Shown: positions 17,188 through 27,199 of the stretch, one piece after another
Position numbering within the stretch: position 1 is the stretch's first letter
How the letters are laid out: each line of letters opens with the position of its first letter
Assembly (NCBI RefSeq): GCF_963676275.1
Contig: NZ_OY781091.1
Span: 784,775 to 848,774 of the forward strand
Origin: an uncultured Cohaesibacter sp.
GTDB taxonomy: Bacteria > Pseudomonadota > Alphaproteobacteria > Rhizobiales > Cohaesibacteraceae
Direction of reading: 5' to 3'
Length of the DNA: 64,000 nucleotides
The notes under the pieces: model-generated
The model's database searches: none
Told to the model about the DNA's origin: nothing
Seen by the model: only the letters and a program-made list of their open reading frames with translations
Program-made: the position numbers and the translations under genes

Positions 17188-18129
17188 CTAATAGCCCGCA
17201 CCCCGATCCACGATCCCGGTCATCGGCTCGCCCGCTTCATTGCGCCTGATCTGGTCGACAATGCATTTGGTTGTCGCGTAAGGAGCGCTGACAGCGGCGA
17301 TATGCGGCGTCAGGATGACATTGGGCAAATCCCACAGCGGGCTGTCTGCGGGCAGGGGTTCCTGCTCGAACACATCCAGTGACGCTCCGGCCAGAATGCC
17401 TTCCCTGATGGCGGTGACGATGTCCGCTTCCACCTGAAGCTTGCCGCGACCGGCATTGAGGATCACCGGACCGCCCAGAGGGCCATCCTTGGCCAGTTTC
17501 CTGAAAAGCTCGAGATTGAGAATGCCCTCGGTCTCCGGCGTGTGAGGCAACAGCGAGACCAGAATGTCGGTTTCGCCCAGCATCGCTTCCAGCCCGTCTG
17601 CACCATGATAGGTCTTGATGCCCTCGGCCTTCTTGGGAGAGCGGCTCCAGCCGGAAACGCGATAGCCCAGCATCTGCAGCTTGCGCGCCGCAGCAAGGCC
17701 GAGAACACCGATCCCCAGAATGCCGACGCGAAACTCTTCAGCCGCCGCATCCGGTATCTGGTCCCAATGCTTTCGGGTCTGCAAATCAAGGCTGCGCAGA
17801 CTGTGACGATGATGCATCAGGCAGTTGAGCACCACCCACTCGCACATGCGTGCGGTCAGATCATCGCCGATGACGCGAACAATCGGCACATCGGGCAGGT
17901 TCGGCTCCTGAGTGAGAAATTCCACCCCCGCGCCAAGCGAAAAGATTGCCTTGAGATTGGGCAGATCCTTGAGGAAGGCGGTGTCCCCCTTCCAAGCCAA
18001 GGCATAGTCGATCTCGTCCAGATTGCCCAGATCGTCAGACAGGCGAATTTCAGCCTCGGGCAGCAACTTGTTGAGATTCTCGATCCAGGCGGGAATGTCC
18101 CAGCCCTTGGCGGTCAAAGCAATTTTCAT
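17188..18129 (-). CDS. ghrA: Glyoxylate/hydroxypyruvate reductase A (D-2-hydroxyacid dehydrogenase)
   Basis: A 313-residue D-isomer-specific 2-hydroxyacid dehydrogenase. The nucleotide-binding motif GILGIGVLGLAAARKL is at about residues 137-152. Catalytic residues are in NAGRGK (Arg), DVFEQEPLP (Glu) and LTPHIAA (His). Length and layout match GhrA, which reduces glyoxylate and hydroxypyruvate with NADPH in the cytosol. It lies 188 bp downstream of the yej operon on the same strand and may be a read-through or independent gene. Substrate choice cannot be read from sequence alone. Confidence 0.88.
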   Translation of the reverse strand: MKIALTAKGWDIPAWIENLNKLLPEAEIRLSDDLGNLDEIDYALAWKGDTAFLKDLPNLKAIFSLGAGVEFLTQEPNLPDVPIVRVIGDDLTARMCEWVVLNCLMHHRHSLRSLDLQTRKHWDQIPDAAAEEFRVGILGIGVLGLAAARKLQMLGYRVSGWSRSPKKAEGIKTYHGADGLEAMLGETDILVSLLPHTPETEGILNLELFRKLAKDGPLGGPVILNAGRGKLQVEADIVTAIREGILAGASLDVFEQEPLPADSPLWDLPNVILTPHIAAVSAPYATTKCIVDQIRRNEAGEPMTGIVDRGAGY

Positions 18130-18317
18130 CGGTCTTGTCCATTATTGATTTTTTGCCCGAATGGCATATTTGGAAGGTCCGATCTAGGTAGCAGACTCCG
18201 GCCCGACTTGCAAAAGAAAGTCCGCTATCTGGCGGGCTCTCCTTGGTGGGCTCTCCTGCCAGACAAGATCCGGTTATTTGATAAGGCTTTGCAGCATCCT
18301 TTCGGCGTTATGCTGCG

Positions 18318-19961
18318 TCAGTCCGCGACCACTCCTTGCGGCGCCGTTTTCATATGCAGGGCTGCTGCCATCAGGGCCTTGGTATAATCCGTCTGTGGCG
18401 CGTCGAAAATGGTTTCCACGTCTCCCTCTTCCACGACCTTGCCATTGCGCATGACAATCACCCGGTTGGACAGGGCGCGGACCACTTTCAGGTCATGGCT
18501 GATGAACAGATAGGTCAGGCCATGTTTGGCCTGCAAATCGCGCAAAAGATCGACCACCTGCGCCTGTACGCTCATGTCCAGTGCGCTGGTCGGCTCATCA
18601 AGCATGACGAATTTCGGCTCTAGCACCATGGCGCGGGCAATGGAAATGCGCTGGCGCTGACCGCCGGAAAATTCATGCGGATAGCGGTGGCGGGTTTCCG
18701 GATCAATGCCCACTTCGCGCAGAACCGAAACAACCTTGGCATCACGCTCCTCCACACTCAGTTGCGGGGCGTGAATGGCCAGCCCTTCTGCCACAATCTG
18801 GGCAATCGACATGCGCGGCGAAAGCGAGCCGAAGGGATCCTGAAACACGATCTGAAGATCGCCGCGCTTGTCGCGCATGGCCTTGTTGTTAAGACCATCC
18901 AGATGCTGGCCCTGAAACACAATCGGCCCTTCCGAGGAAATCATCCGCAACAGCGCCAGCCCGAGCGTTGTCTTGCCAGAGCCGGATTCCCCCACGATGC
19001 CGAGGGTTTCTCCCTGCCGGACGGCAAGGGAAATGCCGTCCACCGCCTTGATATGGCCCACCGTCTTGCGCATGAAGCCGCGCTTGATCGGAAACCAGAC
19101 CTTGAGGTCATCAGTATTGAGCAGGGTGGGCGCATCTTCTGCCACGGGGCGCGCCCGCCCGCTGGGCTCGGAGCTGAGCAGATGCTTGGTATAGGCATGG
19201 GTTGGATGCTCGAAAATCTCTTTCGTCGGCCCGCGCTCGACAATCTCGCCCTTGGTCATCACGCAGACCTTGTCCGCCAGCTTTCTGACGATGCCGAGAT
19301 CATGGGTGATGAAGAGAAGCGCCATGCCGTGGCTCTTCTGCAAATTGCGCAGGAGTTCGAGAATCTGCGCCTGCACCGTGACATCAAGCGCCGTTGTGGG
19401 TTCATCGGCGATCAGCAGTTCGGGCTCGTTGGCCAGCGCCATGGCGATCATCACGCGCTGACGCTGCCCGCCCGAGAGCTGATGGGGGTAGCTCTTGAGG
19501 CGCTTTTCCGGCTCGCGAATGCCGACATCCTCGAGCAGTTCGAGCACCCGCGCCCGCGCCTGCTTCTCGCTCATGCCATGATGGATCGAGAGCACCTCGC
19601 CAATCTGCTTTTCCACCGTATGCAGCGGATTGAGCGAACTCATCGGCTCCTGAAAGATCATCGAAATGCGGTTGCCGCGCACGGAGCGCATATGCTTGTC
19701 CGGCGCATGGAGAAGATCAACGCCGTCAAACATCACCTGTCCGGAAGGGTGGGAGGCTGCGGGATAGGGCAGAAGCTTGAGGATCGACAGGGCCGAGACG
19801 GACTTGCCTGAGCCGGATTCGCCCACCAGCGCCATTGTCTCGCCTTTCTCCAGATCAAAGGAGATGCGATCAACGGCAATCTGTTCCTTGCCATCATGCT
19901 GGAAGGCAACCGAGAGATCCTGCACAGAAAGAAGCGGTGAAGAAGATTGGGTCTTGCTCAT
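18318..19961 (-). CDS. yejF: Peptide ABC transporter double ATPase (YejF type)
   Basis: A 547-residue protein with two ABC ATPase domains. Domain 1 has Walker A GESGSGKS at residues 47-54, signature LSGGQRQRV and Walker [13 protein letters not shown]; domain 2 has GESGSGKTT near residue 330, [14 protein letters not shown] and [14 protein letters not shown]-terminal oligopeptide/dipeptide extension follows each core. This fused form is typical of the YejF/microcin C transporter family, where one polypeptide powers both permeases. AAGGAGGG precedes the ATG. It is the last gene of the yej operon, 12 bp after yejE. Confidence 0.94.
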   Translation of the reverse strand: MSKTQSSSPLLSVQDLSVAFQHDGKEQIAVDRISFDLEKGETMALVGESGSGKSVSALSILKLLPYPAASHPSGQVMFDGVDLLHAPDKHMRSVRGNRISMIFQEPMSSLNPLHTVEKQIGEVLSIHHGMSEKQARARVLELLEDVGIREPEKRLKSYPHQLSGGQRQRVMIAMALANEPELLIADEPTTALDVTVQAQILELLRNLQKSHGMALLFITHDLGIVRKLADKVCVMTKGEIVERGPTKEIFEHPTHAYTKHLLSSEPSGRARPVAEDAPTLLNTDDLKVWFPIKRGFMRKTVGHIKAVDGISLAVRQGETLGIVGESGSGKTTLGLALLRMISSEGPIVFQGQHLDGLNNKAMRDKRGDLQIVFQDPFGSLSPRMSIAQIVAEGLAIHAPQLSVEERDAKVVSVLREVGIDPETRHRYPHEFSGGQRQRISIARAMVLEPKFVMLDEPTSALDMSVQAQVVDLLRDLQAKHGLTYLFISHDLKVVRALSNRVIVMRNGKVVEEGDVETIFDAPQTDYTKALMAAALHMKTAPQGVVAD

Positions 19962-19973
19962 GGGCTTCCCTCC

Positions 19974-21113
19974 TTAGTGGAATGTCTTGCGCGGATCAAA
20001 GGCATCGCGCACCGCTTCGCCAATGAAGATCAACAGGCTCAGCATGATGGAAATGGAAAGGAACCCGGTGATGCCGAGCCACGGGGCCTCGATATTCTTC
20101 TTGCCCTGCGCCAGCAACTCGCCCAGCGATGGAGAGCCCGGCGGCAGACCAAAGCCGAGAAAGTCCAGCGAGGTCAGCGTCGTGATCGAGCCATTGAGGA
20201 TGAAGGGCATGAAGGTGAGGGTGGCAACCATGGCATTGGGCAGCAGATGCCGCAGCATGATGGTCCGGTTGGAAACCCCCAGCGCCCGCGCCGCCGAAAC
20301 ATATTCGAAATTGCGGGCCCGCAGGAATTCCGCCCGCACCACGCCCACCAGCGCCACCCAGCTGAACAGCAGCAGGATAGAGAGCAATATCCAGAAGCTC
20401 GGCGTGATGATGGCCGCAATGATCAGCAGCAGATAAAGCTGCGGCACCGAGGTCCAGATTTCAATGAAACGCTGGAATACAAGATCGGTGAGGCCGCCGA
20501 AATAGCCCTGCACGGCACCCGCCGTCACCCCGATGATCGAGGAGAAAAAGGTCAGCGTCAGCCCGAACAGAACGGAGATGCGAAAGCCATAGATGAGGCG
20601 CGCCAGAACATCGCGGCCCTGATCATCGGTGCCGATCCAGTTCCAGTTGCCAATGGTGCAGTTGCGGTCATTGACCCCTTCTTCAAAGGGCGCGCAGCGC
20701 ACCTCCTTGTCGAGCATCCAGCTTGGCGGGGCAGGGGCGGGAACCGGAAGGTCCATATTGACGGTTCTGTAGCTGTAGCGGATCGGAGCCCAGATGATCC
20801 AGCCATTGTCGTTGATCTCATCCTGAATGAAGGGATCGCGATAATCTGTCACCGGCAGGAAGCCGCCAAACTTGGTTTCCGGATAATCCGTGAGCAGGGG
20901 CGAGAGGATTTCACCCTTGTAGGAAACCAGCAAGGGCTTGTCATTGGCGATCAGCTCGGCAAACAGCGTGACGAAAAACAGCGACAGAAACAGCCACAGA
21001 GAAATATAGCCGCGCCGGTTGGCCTTGAAGCTCTTGAGGCGACGCTGGTTGAGCGGCGAAAGACGGTCTTTGAAACGGGGCTTGGCTGCTTTGGTCATGT
21101 CTTTTTGGCTCAT
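19974..21113 (-). CDS. yejE: Peptide ABC transporter permease (YejE type)
   Basis: A 379-residue inner-membrane permease. It has an N-terminal helix (about residues 38-58), a long periplasmic loop with WIGTDDQGRDVLARLIYGFR (the OppC-type segment) and five further helices with the permease EAA loop (EFLRARNFEYVSAARALGVS). The start is ATG 21113 with GGGAGG 7 nt upstream; a GTG at 21119 is in frame. It follows yejB with a 2-nt gap, so the two are probably translationally coupled. It forms the membrane channel with YejB. Confidence 0.93.
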   Translation of the reverse strand: MSQKDMTKAAKPRFKDRLSPLNQRRLKSFKANRRGYISLWLFLSLFFVTLFAELIANDKPLLVSYKGEILSPLLTDYPETKFGGFLPVTDYRDPFIQDEINDNGWIIWAPIRYSYRTVNMDLPVPAPAPPSWMLDKEVRCAPFEEGVNDRNCTIGNWNWIGTDDQGRDVLARLIYGFRISVLFGLTLTFFSSIIGVTAGAVQGYFGGLTDLVFQRFIEIWTSVPQLYLLLIIAAIITPSFWILLSILLLFSWVALVGVVRAEFLRARNFEYVSAARALGVSNRTIMLRHLLPNAMVATLTFMPFILNGSITTLTSLDFLGFGLPPGSPSLGELLAQGKKNIEAPWLGITGFLSISIMLSLLIFIGEAVRDAFDPRKTFH

Positions 21114-21115
21114 CC

Positions 21116-22225
21116 TCACACCTCCCGGCTCTCGAAATCGATTCTGGGATCGATGAGCATATAGGTGATATCGGAAACAAGGCTGATGAGCAGGCCCATC
21201 AGCGAGAAGATATAGAGGGTGGCAAAGACCACCGCATAATCGCGGTTGATCACGCTCTCGAAGGAGAGCAGCCCGAGGCCATCGAGCGAGAAGATCGTCT
21301 CGATCAGCAGCGAGCCGCCAAAGAAGGCTCCAATGAAGGCACCGGGAAATCCGGCAATAATGATCAGCATGGCGTTGCGGAAGACATGGCCATAAAGCAC
21401 CTGACGCTCGGTAAGCCCCTTGGCGCGGGCGGTGACCACATATTGCTTGCGGATTTCATCGAGGAAGGAATTTTTCGTCAGAAGCGTGGTGGTCGCAAAG
21501 GCCGAAAGCGACATGGCGATGAGCGGCAGCGTCAGATGCCAGAAATAGTCGATGATCTTTTCCCACCATGAGAGATCGGCGAAATTGTCCGAGACAAGAC
21601 CGCGCAGGGGGAACAGGTCGAAGAAAGAGCCACCGGCAAACAGCACGATCAGCAGCACCGCAAACAGGAAGCCGGGAATGGCATAGCCGATAATGATCAC
21701 CGCGCTGGTCCAGACATCAAATCGCGAGCCATCGGAAACCGCCTTGCGAATGCCCAGCGGGATCGAGATCAGATAGGAAATCAGCGTCATCCAGAGGCCG
21801 AGCGAGATGGACACCGGCATCTTTTCCTTGATCAGCTGCAACACGCTGATATCGCGGAAATAGCTGTCGCCGAAATCGAAGGTCGCATAATTACCCAGCA
21901 TGGTCAGGAAGCGTTCCAGCGGTGGTTTGTCAAAGCCGAACTGTTTTTCCAGATCCTTGATGAAGTCGGGGTCCAGTCCCTGTGCGCCGCGATATTTTGA
22001 GCTCATATCCTCGCCGCCACCACCGCCACCGGCGCCGGTTCCGGCAAAATCGCCGCCCCCTCCGGAAATGCGCGCCGTTGCGGACACATCGGTTCCGGTG
22101 ACCTGCGCAATGACCCGCTCGACCGGACCGCCGGGAGCAAACTGGATGACCGCAAAGTTGATTGCCATGATTCCGATCAGCGTCGGAATGATCAAGAGGA
22201 GACGTCGCAGAATATAAGCGCCCAA
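21116..22225 (-). CDS. yejB: Peptide ABC transporter permease (YejB type)
   Basis: A 369-residue permease with the OppB-type N-terminus ([19 protein letters not shown]) and six helices. The EAA loop is in [20 protein letters not shown]. The first periplasmic loop (about residues 53-72) is strongly glycine-rich, made of short runs of Gly broken by Asp, Phe and Ala. The start codon is TTG, with GGAGAG 6 nt upstream and no in-frame ATG nearby, so TTG is probably real. It lies second after the binding-protein genes and forms the channel with YejE. Confidence 0.92.
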   Translation of the reverse strand: MGAYILRRLLLIIPTLIGIMAINFAVIQFAPGGPVERVIAQVTGTDVSATARISGGGGDFAGTGAGGGGGGEDMSSKYRGAQGLDPDFIKDLEKQFGFDKPPLERFLTMLGNYATFDFGDSYFRDISVLQLIKEKMPVSISLGLWMTLISYLISIPLGIRKAVSDGSRFDVWTSAVIIIGYAIPGFLFAVLLIVLFAGGSFFDLFPLRGLVSDNFADLSWWEKIIDYFWHLTLPLIAMSLSAFATTTLLTKNSFLDEIRKQYVVTARAKGLTERQVLYGHVFRNAMLIIIAGFPGAFIGAFFGGSLLIETIFSLDGLGLLSFESVINRDYAVVFATLYIFSLMGLLISLVSDITYMLIDPRIDFESREV

Positions 22226-22368
22226 AAAGTCTCTCCATCTGGTTCTTGCCGGTTGTCTCCAGCATGATTGATTTGCCCGGGCTTTTCACGGCCCTTGTTC
22301 TTTATGTGCGATATAGTATCAACCATTCGTTAACCATGAGTAGCCCGATGGCCAAAGAATGGTAAAAG

Positions 22369-24255
22369 CTACGATGCTTTGCTGTTGTCTTCCTGCCACC
22401 AGTGCGTTTCGGGCAGGAAATCATAGAGCTTCTGATCTTCGATATAGCCAAAGCCGTCCCACAGACCGAGCAGATGATATGGGTTCTGCCAATTGGGAAT
22501 CCAATAGTGCCCCGCCCGCCAGATGCGATCGATGGCGCGACCGGCAAGAAGCATGTCGTCCCGGTTCTTTGCCGCAAGACCGATATCGATCAGTTCGTCC
22601 ATCACCGGATCCTTGAGCCCGACGATATTGTAACTGCCCGGCAGATCGGCGGCCTTGGACCCCCAGAAACTGTAAAAGGTCGGATTGATATTCGGCGTCA
22701 CCGAGAAGCGTCGTCCGACAATGTCGAAATCGAAATTGTCGATGCGGCTTTGAAACTGCGAAGGATCAACGAGGCGGAAATTGAGCTCAATGCCAAGAAG
22801 GGCGAGATTGTTGGCCCATGGACCGACGATCTTTTCAAAGACAGGACTGTTGGCCATAAGCTCGATGGTGAGGGGCTTGCCTTGCGCATCCACCAGCTTC
22901 TGCCCCTGGCGCTGCCAGCCTGCCGCTTGCAACAGGTTGTTGGCCCTTTGCTGCAGCTTGCGATCCTTGCCGCTGCCATCGGAGACTGGCGGACTATAGG
23001 GAGCCTCGAAAACGGCAGGGTCCAGCCTGTCGCGAAAGCGTTCCAGCAGGGCCAGTTCCTTGCCCTCCGGCTTGCCTTGCGCTTTCAATTCGCTGCGCTC
23101 GAAGAAGGAAGCGGTGCGTCTGTATAATCCATAGAACAGATTCTGGTTGGTCCATTCAAAATCGAACGCCAGTCCGATGGCCTCCCGTGTGCGGGGATCG
23201 GAAAATTTGGCGTGGCGAATATTGAAAAACCAGCCCTGCGCGCCCGAGGCGCGATAATCGGGCAACTCGACCCGCTTGACGCGACCATCTTTCACCGCCG
23301 GGAAATCATATTGTGTCGCCCAGCTCTTGGAGGAAAATTCCTCGTAGAAATTGAGATCGCCCTTCTTGAAGGCCTCAAACAGCGCGGTGCGTTCGCGGGC
23401 GAACAGCAACCGGATGCTGTCGAAATTATTCTGCCCCACAGCGGTCGGGATATCCTTGCCCCAATAATCCGGATCGCGGACAAATTCGATCATGCTGCCC
23501 GGATTGACATTGCCCACCTTATACGGGCCGGAGCCGATAGGCGGCACAAGGGTCGAGGCATCGAAGGGCTTGTCTTCATATTGGGCCTTCTGGAAGACAG
23601 GGATATAGCTGGCCATGTCGAGCAGGCCCTGACGGGATTGCTTGCCCGAGAGCCTGAGGACAATCTCGTCATTCTCGACGATCGCTTCCTGCAATTCGGC
23701 AAGCGTCGTTCTGAGCACAGGGTGGCCCTGATGCTTGATGCTGTTATAGGAGAAGGCCACATCCTGTGGCGTCACCGGTGAGCCATCATGAAAGCGGGCC
23801 TCCGCCCTCAGGCTAAAGCGCAGGCTCGTTTCATCCGGAGACAGGGAAACGGTTTGCGCCAGATGGCAATAGATGGCGTCCGGTTCGTCAAGCGCCCGCA
23901 CCATCAGGGTGTCGAACAGAAGTCCGATGCGCGGTGGCGCATCTCCCTTCATGACATAGCCATTGAGCGTGTTGAAGGTCTGAGGATTCTGGTTGAAGTC
24001 CCAGCTGGGAGCGGTGAAAGAAAATAGCCCGCCCTTGGGCGCGTCCGGATTGACATAGTCGAAATGGGCAAAGCCGGGGGGATATTTCAGATTGCCGAAA
24101 ACGGAAAGGCCATGCAGGCCATTGCTGGCCCATCCCACCAAGGGCCGCTGTAGCAGCGCGGCGCCAAAGCTGGCAACAAGGGCGGAACTTTTCAGAAAGC
24201 CGCGCCGTGAAAACCGAAATGAGGCCGCTCTGTCTGCAATATCCTTCTCCGGCAT
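22369..24255 (-). CDS. yejA: Peptide-binding protein, YejA family, Tat-type signal
   Basis: A 628-residue extracellular solute-binding protein of family 5. The N-terminus carries SRRGFLKSSALVASFGAAL, a twin-arginine export signal, so it probably crosses the membrane folded by the Tat route. The mature part opens with FAHFDYVNPDAPKGG, shared with the next gene, and has family-5 features throughout (DALDEPDAIYCHLAQ and RFHDGSPVTPQDVAFSYNS). It would deliver peptides to YejBEF. It lies 72 bp after its paralogue and 143 bp before yejB. Peptide type is not known; in enterobacteria this family takes up microcin C and peptidoglycan-related or host peptides. Confidence 0.92.
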   Translation of the reverse strand: MPEKDIADRAASFRFSRRGFLKSSALVASFGAALLQRPLVGWASNGLHGLSVFGNLKYPPGFAHFDYVNPDAPKGGLFSFTAPSWDFNQNPQTFNTLNGYVMKGDAPPRIGLLFDTLMVRALDEPDAIYCHLAQTVSLSPDETSLRFSLRAEARFHDGSPVTPQDVAFSYNSIKHQGHPVLRTTLAELQEAIVENDEIVLRLSGKQSRQGLLDMASYIPVFQKAQYEDKPFDASTLVPPIGSGPYKVGNVNPGSMIEFVRDPDYWGKDIPTAVGQNNFDSIRLLFARERTALFEAFKKGDLNFYEEFSSKSWATQYDFPAVKDGRVKRVELPDYRASGAQGWFFNIRHAKFSDPRTREAIGLAFDFEWTNQNLFYGLYRRTASFFERSELKAQGKPEGKELALLERFRDRLDPAVFEAPYSPPVSDGSGKDRKLQQRANNLLQAAGWQRQGQKLVDAQGKPLTIELMANSPVFEKIVGPWANNLALLGIELNFRLVDPSQFQSRIDNFDFDIVGRRFSVTPNINPTFYSFWGSKAADLPGSYNIVGLKDPVMDELIDIGLAAKNRDDMLLAGRAIDRIWRAGHYWIPNWQNPYHLLGLWDGFGYIEDQKLYDFLPETHWWQEDNSKAS

Positions 24256-24327
24256 GGCCGCTTTCCTTTGCCTTTCTGCTAATCCTGCGGCGACGGGAAA
24301 AACCCGATGGCCGCAGGATGATTGATA

Positions 24328-26310
24328 TTAGTTGCTTGCCTGAGGTGCCGCATCGCTATCCTTGGCCCACCAGATGGTGGGGAAGCCGATGGTCATCTTG
24401 GGGAATGTCTCGGGATGCCCGAACTTGTCCCAGTAAGCGATGCGGGTTGCCGGCATGCCCCAGCCGGGAATGACATAATAGTTGGCCAGAAGGACCCGAT
24501 CCATCGCCTTCACCGCCGCGACCAGATCCTCGCGATCCTTGGCAAAGATGATCTTGTCAATGAGGGCGTCGATGGCCGGATTCTTGATGCCTGCATAATT
24601 GGCAGAGCCTTCGCGATCCGCCGAAATGGAGCCGAAATATTCGCGCTGTTCATTGCCCGGCGACAGGCTCTGGCCCCAGCCCAGATAGATCAGATCATAA
24701 TCCCAGGAGCGGATACGGTTGACATATTGCGCGCTGTCAACCACGCGCGGGGTCAGTGTGATGCCGACGCGTTCCAGCGATGCCTGCAAGCGCAGGGCGA
24801 TCCTTTCGAATGAATCACCATTGAGCAGATACTCAATCTCGAAGGCTTCGCCCTTGTCATTGCGCATGACGATCTTGGTCGGATCGGATGCAAGGCCCAG
24901 AGTGACCATGATCTTGTGCAGGAAGCCATCATCGCGCTTGGCCTCATCCACCTCGGTCTTGGGTTCCCAACCCGCTTCCTTGAACAGCTCTAGCGCCTTC
25001 TTGAGATTGTCGCGCAGATCTTCGCGGCTTTCCACCTTGGGGTTGCTGTAGGGCTCAAAGGCAGATGCGGGGATCTGATCGCGCAAGGGCTCGAGCATCG
25101 CCAGCACCTTGCCCTCGGCCTTGCCCGAAGAGGCAAGCTCGCTGCCATAGAAATAGCTGTTGATCCGGTCATACTGATCATAGAACAGCGTCCGGTTCAT
25201 TTCCTCGAAATTCAAGACATAATTGAGCGCTTCGCGCACCTTCGGATTCTGGAATTTCTCCCGCCGCAGGTTCGGAATGAAGCCGACCATCAGGCCGGAG
25301 GATTCATCGGGAATCACGCTTTTGATGATCTTGCCTTCCTTGACGGCATCGAAATCATAGCCCGTGGCCCATGTCTTGGCAGTCGGTTCCACGCGGAAAT
25401 CATAGGCACCGGTCTTGAAAGCCTCGAACAGCACCGTGTTGTCGCGAAAATACTCATAGCGCAGACGGTCGAAATTATTGGTGCCGATCCGGACATTGAG
25501 ATCCTTGCCCCAATAGTCCTCAACACGTTCATATTCGACATATTTGCCAGCCACGAAATCCTTGATCCTGTAGGGGGAAGACCCCATGATCGGCTCAAGC
25601 GTGGCATGAGCTATATCGCGCTGTTTGCCTTTGGCGTCCGTGCCGGTCCACCAGTGTTTCGGCATCACCTTCAGCTCGCCCACGATATGGGGCAGCTCGC
25701 GGTTGCCTCCCTTGTCGAAGGTGAAGGTCACTTCCCGCTCGCCGGTCACCTCAGCCTTGACGACATGGCTGAAATAGAATTTCTGCTGCGGATTAAGCTC
25801 GGTCAGTTGTTCAAAGGACCAGACCACATCTTCCGCCGTTACCGGCTCGCCATCCTGCCAGCGGGCTTCTTCGCGCAGGCGATATTTCACATAGCTATAG
25901 TCCGGCCCGACATACATCGCTTCGGCCAGCAGGCCATAGTCGGAGGCAATCTCGTCATAGGAGGGCACCATCAGCGATTCATAAATCATGTTGGTGCCGA
26001 TCAGGGCGAGACCGGCTGCGGCTTCGCCCTTCGGGATGACTGGATTGAAACTGTCGAAACTGCCGGTCGTTGCAAGTCGCACCTCACCCCCCTTGGGGGC
26101 GTCCGGATTGACATAATCGAAATGGGCAAAATCTGCGCCATATTTCGGCTCGCCCATCAGGGAAGAACCGGTGAGCCATGTCTCGAATTCCACTGCGCTC
26201 GCCTGGCCGCTTCCGTCTATCAGGTTGATCGCGCCGCTCGATAGAAGCGCAAGCGTGAGGAACCCGGCCCTGAGGGCAGAAAGGCCGTGACGAGGTAGAA
26301 ATTGAGACAC
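24328..26310 (-). CDS. Peptide-binding protein, YejA family, Sec-type signal
   Basis: A 660-residue family-5 solute-binding protein and a paralogue of the following gene. The N-terminus has an ordinary Sec signal (GLSALRAGFLTLALLSSGAIN) without a twin arginine. The mature part has ADFAHFDYVNPDAPKGG and RWQDGEPVTAEDVVWSFEQL. The start is GTG with GGAG at proper spacing. It is the first gene of the yej operon. Having two binding proteins for one permease set implies a wider or split ligand range; this is inference. It is close to the usual YejA size of about 600 residues, slightly longer. Confidence 0.92.
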   Translation of the reverse strand: MSQFLPRHGLSALRAGFLTLALLSSGAINLIDGSGQASAVEFETWLTGSSLMGEPKYGADFAHFDYVNPDAPKGGEVRLATTGSFDSFNPVIPKGEAAAGLALIGTNMIYESLMVPSYDEIASDYGLLAEAMYVGPDYSYVKYRLREEARWQDGEPVTAEDVVWSFEQLTELNPQQKFYFSHVVKAEVTGEREVTFTFDKGGNRELPHIVGELKVMPKHWWTGTDAKGKQRDIAHATLEPIMGSSPYRIKDFVAGKYVEYERVEDYWGKDLNVRIGTNNFDRLRYEYFRDNTVLFEAFKTGAYDFRVEPTAKTWATGYDFDAVKEGKIIKSVIPDESSGLMVGFIPNLRREKFQNPKVREALNYVLNFEEMNRTLFYDQYDRINSYFYGSELASSGKAEGKVLAMLEPLRDQIPASAFEPYSNPKVESREDLRDNLKKALELFKEAGWEPKTEVDEAKRDDGFLHKIMVTLGLASDPTKIVMRNDKGEAFEIEYLLNGDSFERIALRLQASLERVGITLTPRVVDSAQYVNRIRSWDYDLIYLGWGQSLSPGNEQREYFGSISADREGSANYAGIKNPAIDALIDKIIFAKDREDLVAAVKAMDRVLLANYYVIPGWGMPATRIAYWDKFGHPETFPKMTIGFPTIWWAKDSDAAPQASN

Positions 26311-26660
26311 ACTGTTTCTCCTTTGGCATTCTCCTCAGCGGATGCTTCATTCCTGTGGCATCAGGCGCTGAAGAAATGTCTTCATTTGATTGCGTCAGCT
26401 TTAAAGGCTCATGCTGGTTATCATCCTCCCACCGGGGAGGCGGGCCGATATTCCGACCCATGCAATAGCATGTGGGCTACCTTAGCAAAGCTTGCAATAA
26501 GCGAGTAGTCGCATTTTCAGGTCAACGGCAACGCGAACAAATCGACGCATCAAAGCATGAAAATGTCCAAAGCAATTCGACCTTATTGTGGCAGTGTTGG
26601 TCTTATAGCGTGAAATTTTCGTAATGATGCCAGCAAAATGCCGTCACAAAGCAACAGCTT
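26311..26660. other. Intergenic region with the yej promoter
   Basis: 350 bp without a credible gene. It must hold the leftward promoter for the yej operon and the end of the leftward ybaK-type gene's transcript. I see no clear terminator or operator in it. Confidence 0.5.
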
Positions 26661-27137
26661 TCAGTCTGTCGCGAGCAATTTTGCGTCGGTGGCTTTCATC
26701 AGGGCTGCCGGTTCCACCTTGAAAACGGCGTTGGGAGCACCCGCCGCAGCCCAGACTGTCTCGAATGTCAGCAGGTCGGGGTCGATATAGACCTCCATCG
26801 GGCACAAATGGCCAATCGGGGCAACTCCGCCAATGGCAAAGCCGGTCTCGGCCCGCACCTTCTTCGGATCGGCCCTGTCCAGACTGGAGCCTATGACACG
26901 GGCGGCAAGATCCATGTCTGCCCGATTGCTGCCCGCGATCAGCAGCAGCACCAGATGGTGATTGTCGTGGCGCTCGAAAATCAGGCTCTTGACGATCTGC
27001 CCCACCGCACAGCCACAGGCCGCAGCGGCATCCTCGGCGGTGCGTGTGGTGTCGGGCATCGTCACCACTTGGCTATCCAGCCCCAGCGCGTCAATCGCTT
27101 CCTGAACACGGACCTTCGAACTCTTCTTGCCTGCCAT
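26661..27137 (-). CDS. YbaK/EbsC-family aminoacyl-tRNA deacylase-like protein
   Basis: A 158-residue YbaK/prolyl-tRNA-editing domain protein. The family core is visible: CGCAVGQIVKSLIFE (with the conserved Lys), LLLIAGSNRADM and GFAIGGVAPIGH. Relatives hydrolyse mischarged tRNA, such as Cys-tRNA(Pro) or Ala-tRNA(Pro); the exact substrate of this subgroup is unclear. The frame opens at 27146, but GAGGT is better placed for ATG 27137. It is followed 62 bp downstream of pncB on the same strand and may share the pncA-pncB transcript. Confidence 0.88.
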   Translation of the reverse strand: MAGKKSSKVRVQEAIDALGLDSQVVTMPDTTRTAEDAAAACGCAVGQIVKSLIFERHDNHHLVLLLIAGSNRADMDLAARVIGSSLDRADPKKVRAETGFAIGGVAPIGHLCPMEVYIDPDLLTFETVWAAAGAPNAVFKVEPAALMKATDAKLLATD

Positions 27138-27199
27138 CAAACACATACCTCAAGATCAAATTGATAAATCAAATGCACATAACAGAGCCACAGCAGGGG

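Noticed and set aside
19947-21164. Long plus-strand frame opposite yejE
   Set aside because: Composition is Gln/Arg/His-rich and featureless; the minus strand encodes a clear permease.
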